Assembly (NCBI GenBank): GCA_949126835.1
Contig: OX421507.1
Span: 32,254,882-32,318,881, forward strand
Source of the DNA: Anisus vortex
Lineage: Eukaryota > Mollusca > Gastropoda > Planorbidae
DNA: 64,000 nucleotides
Direction: 5' to 3'
Part shown: positions 19,495 to 31,500 of the stretch, in pieces
Layout: each line of letters opens with the position of its first letter
How positions within the stretch are numbered: position 1 is the stretch's first letter
Position numbers and translations under genes: made by a program
The notes under the pieces: model-generated
Seen by the model: only the letters and a program-made list of their open reading frames with translations
Told to the model about the DNA's origin: nothing
The model's database searches: none

Positions 19495-20004
19495 TAAAAA
19501 CTCGACTCTCTAAATACTGAAATAAACTTTCTCTCTTCAGTTTTTATTGTAATTTGTTTTCTTCTCTTTTAACAAAACACAGTTCAGTCATTCGTTTCTC
19601 CGTCATTTTGACGGGCATAACCACCAGTAGGCCTAATAATAATAAATGTAAAAAAAAGGGTTGTATTAAAATGATACTCAGTAGACAACTACTACTCGTA
19701 GAAAAAGCTGTTGTCTTTTGTGTATTATAATATGTTTAGTTGATCAATAGTCAATAGTAATGAGGGATTGTGCTTGACAATTTAAAAAGGTTCGCATGAA
19801 TCGAGGAAATAAATAGAGATCCCAACAGGGCTACAAATATGAAGTTAAGATGCCTAAGTCTATAGATCCCAATAGGGGTTAGATACAAACGGGTTAGGGA
19901 TATTGAATTAAATTTGAATATAAATCTCGGGATTAGAGGGATATGGACTATACTATGGATCCCGACAGGGAAGTTTTTAAATGTACTATGATCCATAGAT
20001 GGCC
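19495..20004. other. AT-rich sequence with gatcccaacaggg echoes
   Basis: No gene supported. A short motif recurs as gatcccaacaggg, gatcccaatagggg and gatcccgacaggg at about 19817, 19865 and 19957, possibly an eroded minisatellite. The 81-codon open frame on the minus strand at 19751-19996 has no recognisable domain. Confidence 0.45.
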
Positions 20005-20135
20005 TAATTGTGAGGCACTGGGGTCAAGCGTCAGCATATTCAGATGGCGCACCGAAGGTTTTTGGTTCAAATCCTGGTGATGGCCACTCAATCCCTTAGT
20101 AGGCGTTTTACTGCAGAAATTGGTGGCCTAATATT
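20005..20135 (+). mobile_element. Shortened tRNA-derived SINE copy
   Basis: Starts around ggcctaattgtgaggcactg, has a B box ggttcaaatcc (20064-20074) followed by tggtgatggcc, and ends with ctgcagaaattggtggccta, comparable to ccacagaaactggtgaac in the fuller copies. The central ttggggtaaagtaa block is missing, so this is an internally deleted copy or a related subfamily. Confidence 0.6.
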
Positions 20136-21228
20136 AGTAATTTAAACCAGTCAAGCATAGGCCTAGCTGCCAACAGTGATCTTTTTATAGATCAGTGCTG
20201 CCAACCCTCCCGGAAAATCCGTGATAAATTTTTTTATATCACCAGGAAATCGCGGAACATATAAAAAATTCCAGAAAATCAAGTTTCAACATTTATAAGT
20301 AGGCCTAAGCCTAATCGCTAATTAAAAGCCTTAACCCTTTAGCCCTTGTAATCGCTGATCGCCGTTTTTTTTTTTTTTTTTGCATAGGTTCGTACTCATG
20401 CGATCCCAGTTTTTAATTGACTATTTAAGCAGTATAAAATTGCGGATTTCGGTACAAACGGAAAACAAACTTTCTAAACGTTTTTATTTTTCAATTTAAA
20501 GTTTGAAAATCAAACCAGTGGTTAGTTTTAGTAAGTTTTCGATTTTGTGTCAATATTACCGATTTTCGGAAGAAATATCATTTACATCTGTTTAGGCATC
20601 GATTACAATGTGATATATTACAAATTAACGGAAAATTCTGAGGATAATAATATTCAAAGTGATCAAAAAGTGGTGTAGGCCTGCCGCCTAGTCTAGCTCC
20701 TAGACTCCAGGACTAGACTCCTACTAGACCTATAATTAGAGTCTACATAGAGACTAGATCTAGATGTTTCGGCTGTTGAAACATGTTTTATGCTATATAA
20801 ATATAATACGCCTAGAAAACGTGTTTCCTGATATTCTGACTGGATTATTAGGATATAGTGATATAGTCTATATCAATAAAGTACCGTATAAAGATAAGTA
20901 GGTATACAATTACAATGAATAAGTCAGTTTAATTTTTATAATATAATATTCTTTGTTTATTTTAGTTTTAGAATAACAACTCAAGCAACAAAACAACACA
21001 AAGATTATTTTATATTCATTTTTTAATGGTAATATAATAGGCCTACCCACCCTAAGCGAAATCTGCCTTATCTTTGATTAATGATGATGGTTAAATCTTC
21101 TGCTGCTCGACCTATTCAGTTGCCTTCTGCTTCTCATTAGATTGTTCACCAGTATGAAATCCATTGACTCCTCTTCATCAGTATGTTGCAACAGTCAATA
21201 GTGTGCAGTGAATTTTACATATATGTCA
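20136..21228. other. AT-rich intergenic sequence
   Basis: No gene recognised. It includes a long T run near 20365, a tagact/ctagatctag-rich stretch near 20690-20770, and two short ctcccggaaaatccg / ccaggaaatcgcgg echoes near 20208-20260. The gactcctcttcatcagtatg segment near 21165 resembles the tcctcttcatc end of the repeats that follow. Confidence 0.45.
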
Positions 21229-21566
21229 TGTGACTTTTGAATATGTCTGTCAACCTAGTAGAATCCTCTTCATCATTTTTTAATTTTCTTTTATATCATC
21301 ACTTAATTTTGTCTCCTAGCCTAGAGTAATGTCCATGTTCCTAGTTGTATGTTAAATGCGCTCTGAGCTTACATTATGTTTGTTGGCAGAGCTATACAAA
21401 TATTATTATTATTATTTTATATTGAAATAGTGTTTAGTGACTTTTGAATATGTCTGTCAACGTAGTAGAATCCTCTTCATCTTCATCATTATATATATAT
21501 ATATTGAAATAGTGTTTAGTGACTTTTGAATATGTCTGTCAACCTAGTAGAATCCTCTTCAACATT
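21229..21566 (+). repeat. Three copies of a 50-65-bp direct repeat
   Basis: gtgacttttgaatatgtctg followed by tcaac(c/g)tagtagaatcctc occurs at about 21229-21280, 21421-21487 and 21503-21565. The last two are 82 bp apart, share the leading attgaaatagtgttta, and are joined by a ta microsatellite. The first is separated from them by a SINE/LINE-like 3' tail, suggesting that element inserted between copies. Confidence 0.85.
21300..21417 (+). mobile_element. SINE/LINE 3' tail with (att)n end
   Basis: aatgcgctctgagcttacat followed by gcagagctatacaaatatta and a short (att)n run is typical of the 3' ends of animal SINEs and their partner LINEs, where the tail is a simple repeat. The 5' limit is uncertain. 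It lies between two copies of the direct repeat at 21229-21566. Confidence 0.5.
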
Positions 21567-22192
21567 ATATATATTGGTGTGGGGGCTGTAAAAATTATTT
21601 TAAAATTGTTGACATGATCAATGGACTATGGTCGTCCCCTATTTATCCTATGTAGTATCGGTACTATATAATAATTATACGGTAGCTTATTTGTTAAAAA
21701 AATAATTTAGCCTACTAAACTAAGCAACTTGAAAACATGCCTTGCAAAAAAATTTTTGCAGCTTATATGTTTTTTCAAGATCTCAAAAAAATGTGTAGGC
21801 TTATTCATTTTCCTTTCTTTTTATTAACTAGGGACTTTTTCTAAGCATATATTTTTGATTTCACAAATTAGAATTGTAATTTTATATTGACATTTCCTAA
21901 AAACGAATCACGAATGGTCAGCGAACTAGTCACTGGGCTATATAATATCTAAGCTCCTACAATACAATATAGAAATGTACACATAGAATTAAATGACCAC
22001 CAATACAGCTGATGGTTGTGGGAAGTAAGGAAACACCCATTTCTAGCCACCCAATATTGGATAAGATACAGAGTGCATTAAATCTGGCGCAGAATATAAT
22101 ATAATGCACAGTAGCGTTTTTTTCTGCATCCCTTATTAACCTTTCCGCTTCTTATGAAGAGATTGTGTAACCAGTAGGATGCACAACCTCGT
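21567..22192. other. AT-rich sequence before the large satellite
   Basis: AT-rich with no gene or RNA recognised. The last bases, cctcgtaatggtcagtgggg, merge into the first satellite unit, and aatggtca also occurs in a diverged unit type inside the array. Confidence 0.45.
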
Positions 22193-25100
22193 AATGGTCA
22201 GTGGGGTTGTCTCATCTTGCTTGTATTCAATGTATGTCTTCTATTCAAATGATCAACAGGGTTGTCTCATCTAGGTTTTGTGTCTCCTATTCTAATAGTC
22301 AACATGATTGTCTTATCTTGCTTTTGTGTCTTCTTATAGTCAACAGGGTTGTCTCATCTAGGTTTTGTGTCTTCTATTCTAATAGTCAACAGGGTTGTCT
22401 CATCTATCTTTTGTGTCTTCTATTCTAATAGTCAACATGGTTGTCTCATCTAGGTTTTGTGTATTGTATTCTAATAGTCAACATGGTTGTCTCATCTAGG
22501 TTTTGTGTCTTATATTCTAATAGTCAACATGGTTGTCTCATCTAGGTTTTGTGTCTTCTATTCTAATAGTCAACATGGTTGTCTCATCTAGGTTTTGTGT
22601 ATTGTATTCTAATAGTCAACAGGGTTGTCTCATCTAGCGTTTGTGTCTTATATTCTAATAGTCAACAGGGTTGTCTTATCTTGCTTTTGTGTCTTCTATT
22701 CTAATAGTCAACAGGGTTGTCTCATCTAGCTTATGTGTATTGTATTCTAATAGTCAACATGGTTGTCTCATCTAGGTTTTGTGTATTGTATTCTAATAGT
22801 CAACAGGCTTGTCTCATCTTGCTTTTGTGTCTTCTATTCTAATAGTCAACAGCGTTGTCTTATCTTGCTTTTGTGTCTTCTATTCTAATAGTCAACAGGG
22901 TTGTCTTATCTTGCTTTTTTGTCTTCTATTCTAATGATTAACAGGGTTGTCTCATTATGTATTAATGTCTTCTTCTTTTATCAGAACGGTCAACAGGGTT
23001 GTCTCTTCTTGCTTTTGTGTCTTCTATTTTTATAGTCAACAGGGTTGTCTGAGTTGTCTTATCTTGCTATTGTGTCATCTATTCTAATAGTCAACAGGGT
23101 TGTCTTATCTTGCTTTTTTGTCTTCTATTCTAATAGTCAACAGGGTTGTCTCATCTAGCTTTTGTGTATTGTATTCTAATATTCAACATGGCTGTCTCAT
23201 CTAGGTTTTGTGTATTGTATTCTAATAGTCAACAGGGTTGTCTCATCTAGCTTTTGTGTCTTCTATTCTAATAGTCAACAGGGTTGTCTCATCTAGCTTT
23301 TGTGTCTTATATTCTAATAGTCAACAGGGTTGTCTCATCTTGCTTTTGTATCTTCTATTCTAATAGTGAATGGGTTGTCTTATCTTGCTTTTGTGTCTTA
23401 TATTTTAATAGTCAACATGGTTGTCTCATCTAGGTTTTGTGTATTGTATTCTAATAGTCAACAGGCTTGTCTCATCTTGCTTTTGTGTCTTCTATTCTAA
23501 TAGTCAACAGCGTTGTCTTATCTTGCTTTTGTGTTTTCTATTCTAATGATTAACAGGGTTGTCTCATTATGTATTAATGTCTGTTTTTATCAGAATGGTC
23601 AACAGGGTTGTCTCTTCTTGCTTTTGTGTCTTCTATTCTTATAGTCAACAGGGTTGTCTGAGTTGTCTCATCTTGCTATTGTGTCATCTATTCTAATAGT
23701 CATTAGGGTTGTCTCATCTTGCTTTTGTCTTCTAATTCTAATGGTTAACAGGGTTGTCTCATTATGTATTAATGTCTTCTTTTATCAGAATGCTCAACAG
23801 GGTTGTCTCTTCTTGCTTTTGTGTCTTCTATTATAATAGTCAATAGGGTTGTCTGAGTTGTCTCATCTTGCTATTGTCTATTATAATAGTCAACAGTTTT
23901 TTCTCATCTTGCTATTGTGTTTTCTATTCTAATAGTCAACAGGGTTGTCTTATCTATCTTTTGTGTCTTCTATTCTAATATTAAACAGGGTTGTCTCATC
24001 TAGCTTTTGTGTCTTCTATTATAATAGTCAACATGGTTGTCTTATCTTGCTTTTGTGTCTTCTATTCTAAAAGTCCATAGGGTTGTCTGAGTTGTCTCAT
24101 CTTACTTTTGTGTCTTCTATTCTAATAGTCAACAGGGTTGTCTGTGTTGTCTCATCTTGCTATTTTGTCTTCTATTCTAATAGTCAACAGGGTTGTCTCA
24201 TCTAGCTTTTGTGTATTGTATTCTAATAGTCAACATGGTTGTCTCATCTAGGTTTTGTGTATTGTATTCTAATAGTCAACAGGGTTGTCTCATCTAGCTT
24301 TTGTGTCTTATATTCTAATAGTCAACAGGGTTGTCTCATCTTGCTTTTGTATCTTCTTTTCTAATAGTCAATGGGTTGTCTTATCTTGCTTTTGTGTCTT
24401 ATATTTTAATAGTCAACAGGGTTGTTCTATCTTGCTTTTGTGTCTTATATTTTAATAGTCAACAGGGTTGTCTTATCTTGCCTTTTGTCTTCTATTCAAA
24501 TAGTCAACAGGGTTGTCTCATCTTGCTTTTGTCTTCTATTCTAATAGTCAACAGGGTTGTCTCATCTAGCTTTTGTGTATTGTATTCTAATAGTCAACAT
24601 GGTTGTCTCGTCTAGGTTTTGTGTATTGTATTCTAATAGTCAACAGGGTTGTCTCATCTAGCTTTTGTGTCTTATATTCTAATAGTCAATGGGTTGTCTT
24701 ATCTTGCTTTTGTGTCTTATATTTTAATAGTCAACAGGGTTGTTCTATCTTGCTTTTGTGTCTTATATTTTAATAGTCAACGGGGTTGTCTTATCTTGCC
24801 TTTTGTCTTCTATTCAAATAGTCAACAGGGTTGTCTTATCTTGCTTTTTTGTCTTCTATTCTAATAGTCAACAGGGTTGTCTTATCTTGCTTTTTTGTCT
24901 TCTATTCTAATAGTCAACAGGGTTGTCTTATCTTGCTTTTGTGTCTTGTATTCTAATAGTCATCAGGGTTGTCTTATCTTGCTTTTTTGTCTTCTATTCT
25001 AATAGTCAACAGGGTTGTCTTATCTTGCTTTTGTGTCTTGTATTCTAATAGTCAACAGGGTTGTCTTATCTTGCTTTTTTGTCTTCTATTCTAATAGTCA

Positions 25101-25320
25101 TTAGGGTTGTCTTATCTTGCTTTTGTGTCTTGTATTCTAATAGTCAACAGGGTTGTCTTATCTTGCTTTTTTGTCTTCTATTCTAATAGTCAACAGGGTT
25201 GTCTTATCTTGCTTTTGTGTCTTGTATTCTAATAGTCATCAGGGTTGTCTGATCTAGCTTTTGTGTCTTCTATTCTAATAGTCAACAGCGTTGTCTTATC
25301 TTGCTTTTGTGTCTTCTATT

Positions 25321-26660
25321 CTAATGATTAACAGGGTTGTCTCATTATGTATTAATGTCTGTTTTTATCAGAATGGTCAACATGGTTGTCTCTTCTTGCT
25401 TTTGTGTCTTCTATTCTTATAGTCAACAGGGTTGTCTGAGTTGTCTCATCTTGCTATTGTGTCATCTATTCTAATAGTCATTAGGGTTGTCTCATCTTGC
25501 TGTTGTCTTCTAATTCTAATGGTTAACAGGGTTGTCTCATTATGTATTAATGTCTTCTTTTATCAGAATGCTCAACAGGCTTGTCTCATCTTGCTTTTGT
25601 CTTCTATTCTAATAGTCAACAGGGTTGTCTCATGTAGCTTTTGTTTTTTTTGTATTCTAATAGTCAACAGGGTTGTCTCATCTTACTTTTGTGTCTTCTA
25701 TTCTAATAATCAACAGGCTTGTCTCATCTTGCTTTTGTGTAATCTTTTCTAATAGTCAACAGGGTTGTCTCATCTTGCTTTTGTGTCTTCTATTAATAGT
25801 CAACAGGGTTGTCTGAGTTGTCTCATCTTGCTATTGTGTATTCTATTCTAATAGTCAACAGGGTTGTCTTATCTTGCCTTTTGTCTTCTATTCTAATAGT
25901 CAACAGGGTTGTCTTATCTTGCTTTTTTGTCTTCTATTCTAATGATTAACAGGGTTGTCTCATTATGTATTAATGTCTTCTTTTATCAGAATGGTCAACA
26001 GGGTTGTCTCTTCTTGCTTTTGTGTCTTCTATTCTTATAGTCAACAGGGTTGTCTGAGTTGTCTCATCTTGCTATTGTGTCATCTATTCTAATAGTCATT
26101 AGGGTTGTCTCATCTTGCTTTTGTCTTCTAATTCTAATGGTTAACAGGGTTGTCTCATTATGTATTAATGTCTTCTTTTATCAGAATGCTCAACAGGCTT
26201 GTCTCATCTTGCTTTTGTCTTCTATTCTAATAGTCAACAGGGTTGTCTCATGTAGCTTTTGTTTTTTTTGTATTCTAATAGTCAACAGGGTTGTCTCATC
26301 TTACTTTTGTGTCTTCTATTCTAATATTCAACAGGCTTGTCTCATCTTGCTTTTGTGTAATCTTTTCTAATAGTCAACAGGGTTGTCTCATCTTGCTTTT
26401 GTGTCTTCTATTAATAGTCAACAGGGTTGTCTGAGTTGTCTCATCTTGCTATTGTGTATTCTATTCTAATAGTCAACAGGGTTGTCTTATCTTGCCTTTT
26501 GTCTTCTATTCTAATAGTCAACAGGGTTGTCTTATCTTGCTTTTTTGTCTTCTATTCTAATGATTAACAGGGTTGTCTCATTATGTATTAATGTCTTCTT
26601 TTATCAGAATGGTCAACAGGGTTGTCTCTTCTTGCTTTTGTGTCTTCTATTCTTATAGTC
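25321..26660 (+). repeat. 618-bp higher-order repeat, two copies plus a partial third
   Basis: ctaatgattaacagggttgt starts at 25321, 25939 and 26557, exactly 618 bp apart each time. The intervening units match in order, with few changes (for example ctgtttttatcag against cttcttttatcag near the start). The third copy diverges near 26665 at ggtttgtctgaaatgac. Confidence 0.85.
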
Positions 26661-28574
26661 AACAGGTTTGTCTGAAATGACTTATCTAGCTATTGTGTCA
26701 TCTATTCTAATAGTCAACAGGGTTGTCTCATCTTGCTTTTGTGTCTTATATTGTAATTCAACAGGATTGTCTCATCTAGCATTTGTGTCTTCTATTCTAA
26801 TATTCAACAGGGTTGTCTCATCTTGCTTTTTTGTCTTCTTTTCTAATAGTCAACAGGGTTGTCTCATCTTGCTTTTGTCTTCTATTCTAATAGTCAACAA
26901 GGTTGTCTCATCTAGCTTTTGTATATTGTATTCTAATAGTCAACATGGTTGTCTCATCTAGGTTTTGTGTATTGTATTCTAATAGTCAACAGGGTTGTCT
27001 CATCTTGCTTTTGTGTCTTATATTTTAATAGTCAACAGGGTTGTTTTATCTTGCTTTTGTGTCTTATATTTTAATAGTCAACAGGGTTGTCTTATCTTGC
27101 CTTTTATCTTCTATTCAAATAGTCAACAGGATTGTCTTATCTTACTTTTGTGTCTTCTATTCTAATAGTCAACAGGGTTGTCTCATCTTGCTTTTGTTTC
27201 TTATATTGTAATAGTCAACAGGGTTGTCTCATCTAGGTTTTGTGTCTTCTATTCTAATAGTCAACAGGATTGTCTTATCTTGCTTTTGTGTCTTGTATTC
27301 TAATAGTCATCAGGGTTGTCTGATCTAGCTTTTGTGTCTTCTATTCTAATAGTCAACAGCGTTGTCTTATCTTGCTTTTGTGTCTTCTATTCTAATGATT
27401 AACAGGGTTGTCTCATTATGTATTAATGTCTGTTTTTATCAGAATGGTCAACAGGGTTGTCTCTTCTTGCTTTTGTGTCTTCTATTCTTATAGTCAACAG
27501 TGTTGTCTGAGTTGTCTCATCTTGCTATTGTGTCATCTATTCTAATAGTCATTAGGGTTGTCTCATCTTGCTTTTGTCTTCTAATTCTAATGGTTAACAG
27601 GGTTGTCTCATTATGTATTAATGTCTTCTTTTATCAGAATGCTCAACAGGCTTGTCTCATCTTGCTTTTGTCTTCTATTCTAATAGTCAACAGGGTTGTC
27701 TCATGTAGCTTTTGTTTTTTTTGTATTCTAATAGTCAACAGGGTTGTCTCATCTTACTTTCGTGTCTTCTATTCTAATATTCAACAGGCTTGTCTCATCT
27801 TGCTTTTGTGTAATCTTTTCTAATAGTCAACAGGGTTGTCTCATCTTGCTTTTGTGTCTTCTATTAATAGTCAACAGGGTTGTCTGAGTTGTCTCATCTT
27901 GCTATTGTGTATTCTATTCTAATAGTCAACAGGGTTGTCTTATCTTGCCTTTTGTCTTCTATTCTAATAGTCAACAGGGTTGTCTTATCTTGCCTTTTGT
28001 CTTCTATTCTAATAGTCAACAAGGTTGTCTTATCTTGCTTTTGTTTCTTATATTCTAATAGTCAACAGGGTTCTCATCATCAACAGGGTTGTCTTATCTT
28101 GCCTTTTGTCTTCTATTCTAATAGTCAACAGGGTTGTCTTATCTTGCTTTTGTGTCTTCTATTCTAATAGTCAACAGGGTTGTCTCATCTTGCTTTTGTT
28201 TCTTATATTGTAATAGTCAACAGGGTTGTCTCATCTAGCTTTTGTGTCTTCTATTCTAATAGTCAACAGGGTTGTCTTATCTTACTTTTGTGTCTTCTAT
28301 TCTAATAGTCAACAGGGTTGTCTCATCTTGCTTTTGTTTCTTATATTGTAATAGTCAACAGGGTTGTCTCATCTAGCTTTTGTGTCTTCTATTCTAATAG
28401 TCAACATTCTTGTCTTATATTGCTTTTGTGTCTTGTATTCTAATAGTCAACAGGGTTGTCTCATCTAGCTTTTGTGTCTTCTATTCTAATGATTAACAGG
28501 GTTGTCTTATTATGAATTAATGTCTGTTTTTATCAGAATGGTCAACAGGGTTGTCTCTTCTTGCTTTTGTGTCT

Positions 28575-31500
28575 TCTATTCTTATAGTCAACAGGGTTGT
28601 CTGAGATGTCTCATCTTGCTATTGTGTCATCTATTCTAAAAGACATTACTGTTGTCTCATTTTGCTTTTGTGTCTTCTTTTCTAATAGTCAACAGGGTTT
28701 TCTCATCTTGCTTTTGTCTTCTATTCTAATAGTCAACAGGGTTGTCTTATCTTGCTTTTTTGTCTTCTATTCTAATAGTCAACAGAGTTGTCTCATGTAG
28801 CTTTTGTTTATTGTATTCTAATAGTCAACAGGGTTGTCTCATCTAGCTTTTGTGTCTTCTATTCTAATAGTCAACAGGGTTGTCTCATCTTACTTTTGTG
28901 TCTTCTATTCTAATAGTCAACAGGCTTGTCTCATCTTGCTTTTGTCTTCTATTCTAATAGTCAACAGGGTTGTCTCATGTAGCTTTTGTTTATTGTATTC
29001 TAATAGTCAACAGGGTTGTCTCATCTAGCTTCTGTGTCTTCTATTCTAATAGTCAACAGGGTTGTCTCATCTTACTTTTGTGTCTTCTATTCTAATAGTC
29101 AACAGGGTTGTCTCATCTTGCTTTTGTCTTCTATTCTAATAGTCAACAGGGTTGTCTCATGTAGCTTTTGTTTATTGTATTCTAATAGTCAACAGGGTTG
29201 TCTCATCTAGCTTTTGTGTCTTCTATTCTAATAGTCAACAGGGTTGTCTCATCTTACTTTTGTGTTTTCTATTCTAATAGTCAACAGGCTTGTCTCATCT
29301 TGCTTTTGTGTAATCTTTTCTAATAGTCAACAGGGTTGTCTCATCTTGCTTTTGTGTCTTCTATTCTAATAGTCAACAGGGTTGTCTGAGTTGTCTCATC
29401 TTGCTATTGTGTCTTCTATTCTAATAGTCAACAGGGTTGTCTGAGTTGTCTCATCTTGCTATTGTGTCTTCTATTCTAATAGTCTACAGGCTTGTCTCAT
29501 CTTGCTTTTGTCTTCTATTCTAATAGTCAACAGGGTTGTCTCATGTAGCTTTTGTTTATTGTATTCTAATAGTCAACAGGGTTGTCTCATCTAGCTTTTG
29601 TTTCTTCTATTCTAATAGTCAACAGGGTTGTCTCATCTTACTTTTGTGTCTTCTATTCTAATAGTCAACAGGGTTGTCTCATTATGTATTAATGTCTTCT
29701 TCTTTTATCAGAATGGTCAACAGGGTTGTCTCTTCTTGCTTTTGTGTCTTCTATTCTTATAGTCAACAGGGTTGTCTGAGTTGTCTTATCTTGCTATTGT
29801 GTCATCTATTCTAATAGTCAACAGGGTTGTCTTATCTTGCTTTTTTGTCTTCTATTCTAATAGTCAACAGGGTTGTCTCATCTAGCTTTTGTGTATTGTA
29901 TTCTAATATTCAACATGGTTGTCTCATCTAGGTTTTGTGTATTGTATTCTAATAGTCAACAGGGTTGTCTCATCTAGCTTTTGTTTCTTATATTCTAATA
30001 GTCAACAGGGTTGTCTCATCTAGCTTTTATGTCTTATATTCTAATAGTCAACAGGGTTGTCTCATCTTGCTTTTGTGTCTTATATTTTAATAGTCAACAG
30101 GGTTGTCTTATCTTGCCTTTTGTCTTCTATTCTAAAAGTCAACAGGGTTGTCTCATCTTGCTTTTTTGTCTTCTATTTTAAAAGTCAACAGGGTTGTCTT
30201 ATCTTACTTTTGTGTCTTCTATTCTTAAAGTCAACAGGGTTGTCTCATCTTGCTTTTGTTTCTTATATTGTAATAGTCAACAGGGTTATCTCATCTAGCT
30301 TTTGTGTCTTCTATTCTAATAGTCAACAGTGTTGTCTTATCTTGCTTTTGTGTCTTCTATTCTAATAGTCAACAGGGTTGTCTCATCTAGCTTTTGTGTA
30401 TTGTATTCTAATAGTCAACATGGTTGTCTTATCTTGCTTTTGTTTCTTATATTGTAATAGTCAACAGGGTTGTCTCATCTAGCTTTTGTGTCTTCTATTC
30501 TAATAGTCAACAGCGTTGTCTTATCTTGCTTTTGTGTCTTCTGTTCTAATAGTCAACAGGGTTGTCTCATCTAGCTTTTGTGTATTGTATTCTAATAGTC
30601 AACAGGGTTGTCTTATCTAGCTTTTGTGTCTTATATTCTAATAGTCAACAGGGTTCTCATCATCAACAGGGTTGTCTTATCTTGCCTTTTGTCTTCTATT
30701 CTAATAGTCAACAGGGTTGTCTCATCTTACTTTTGTGTCTTCTATTCTAATAGTCAACAGGGTTGTCTCATTATGTATTAATGTCTTCTTCTTTTATCAG
30801 AATGGTCAACAGGGTTGTCTCTTCTTGCTTTTGTGTCTTCTACTCTTATAGTCAACAGGGTTGTCTGAGTTGTCTTATCTTGCTATTGTGTCATCTATTC
30901 TAATAGTCAACAGGGTTGTCTTATCTTGCTTTTTTGTCTTCTATTCTAATAGTCAACAGGGTTGTCTCATCTAGCTTTTGTGTATTGTATTCTAATATTC
31001 AACATGGTTGTCTCATCTAGGTTTTGTGTATTGTATTCTAATAGTCAACAGGGTTGTCTCATCTAGCTTTTGTGTCTTATATTCTAATAGTCAACAGGGT
31101 TGTCTCATCTAGATTTTATGTCTTATATTCTAATAGTCAACAGGGTTGTCTCATCTTGCTATTGTATCTTCTATTCTAATAGTGAATGGGTTGTCTTATC
31201 TTGCTTTTGTGTCTTATATTTTAATAGTCAACAGGGTTGTCTTATCTTGCTTTTGTGTCTTATATTTTAATAGTCAACAGGGTTGTCTTATCTTGCCTTT
31301 TGTCTTCTATTCTAAAAGTCAACAGGGTTGTCTCATCTTGCTTTTTTGTCTTCTATTTTAAAAGTCAACAGGGTTGTCTTATCTTACTTTTGTGTCTTCT
31401 ATTCTTAAAGTCAACAGGGTTGTCTCATCTTGCTTTTGTTTCTTATATTGTAATAGTCAACAGGGTTATCTCATCTAGCTTTTGTGTCTTCTATTCTAAT

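Noticed and set aside
19751..19996. 81-codon minus-strand open frame
   Set aside because: It has no recognisable domain and overlaps the gatcccaacaggg echoes, so it is likely a chance frame in AT-rich DNA.
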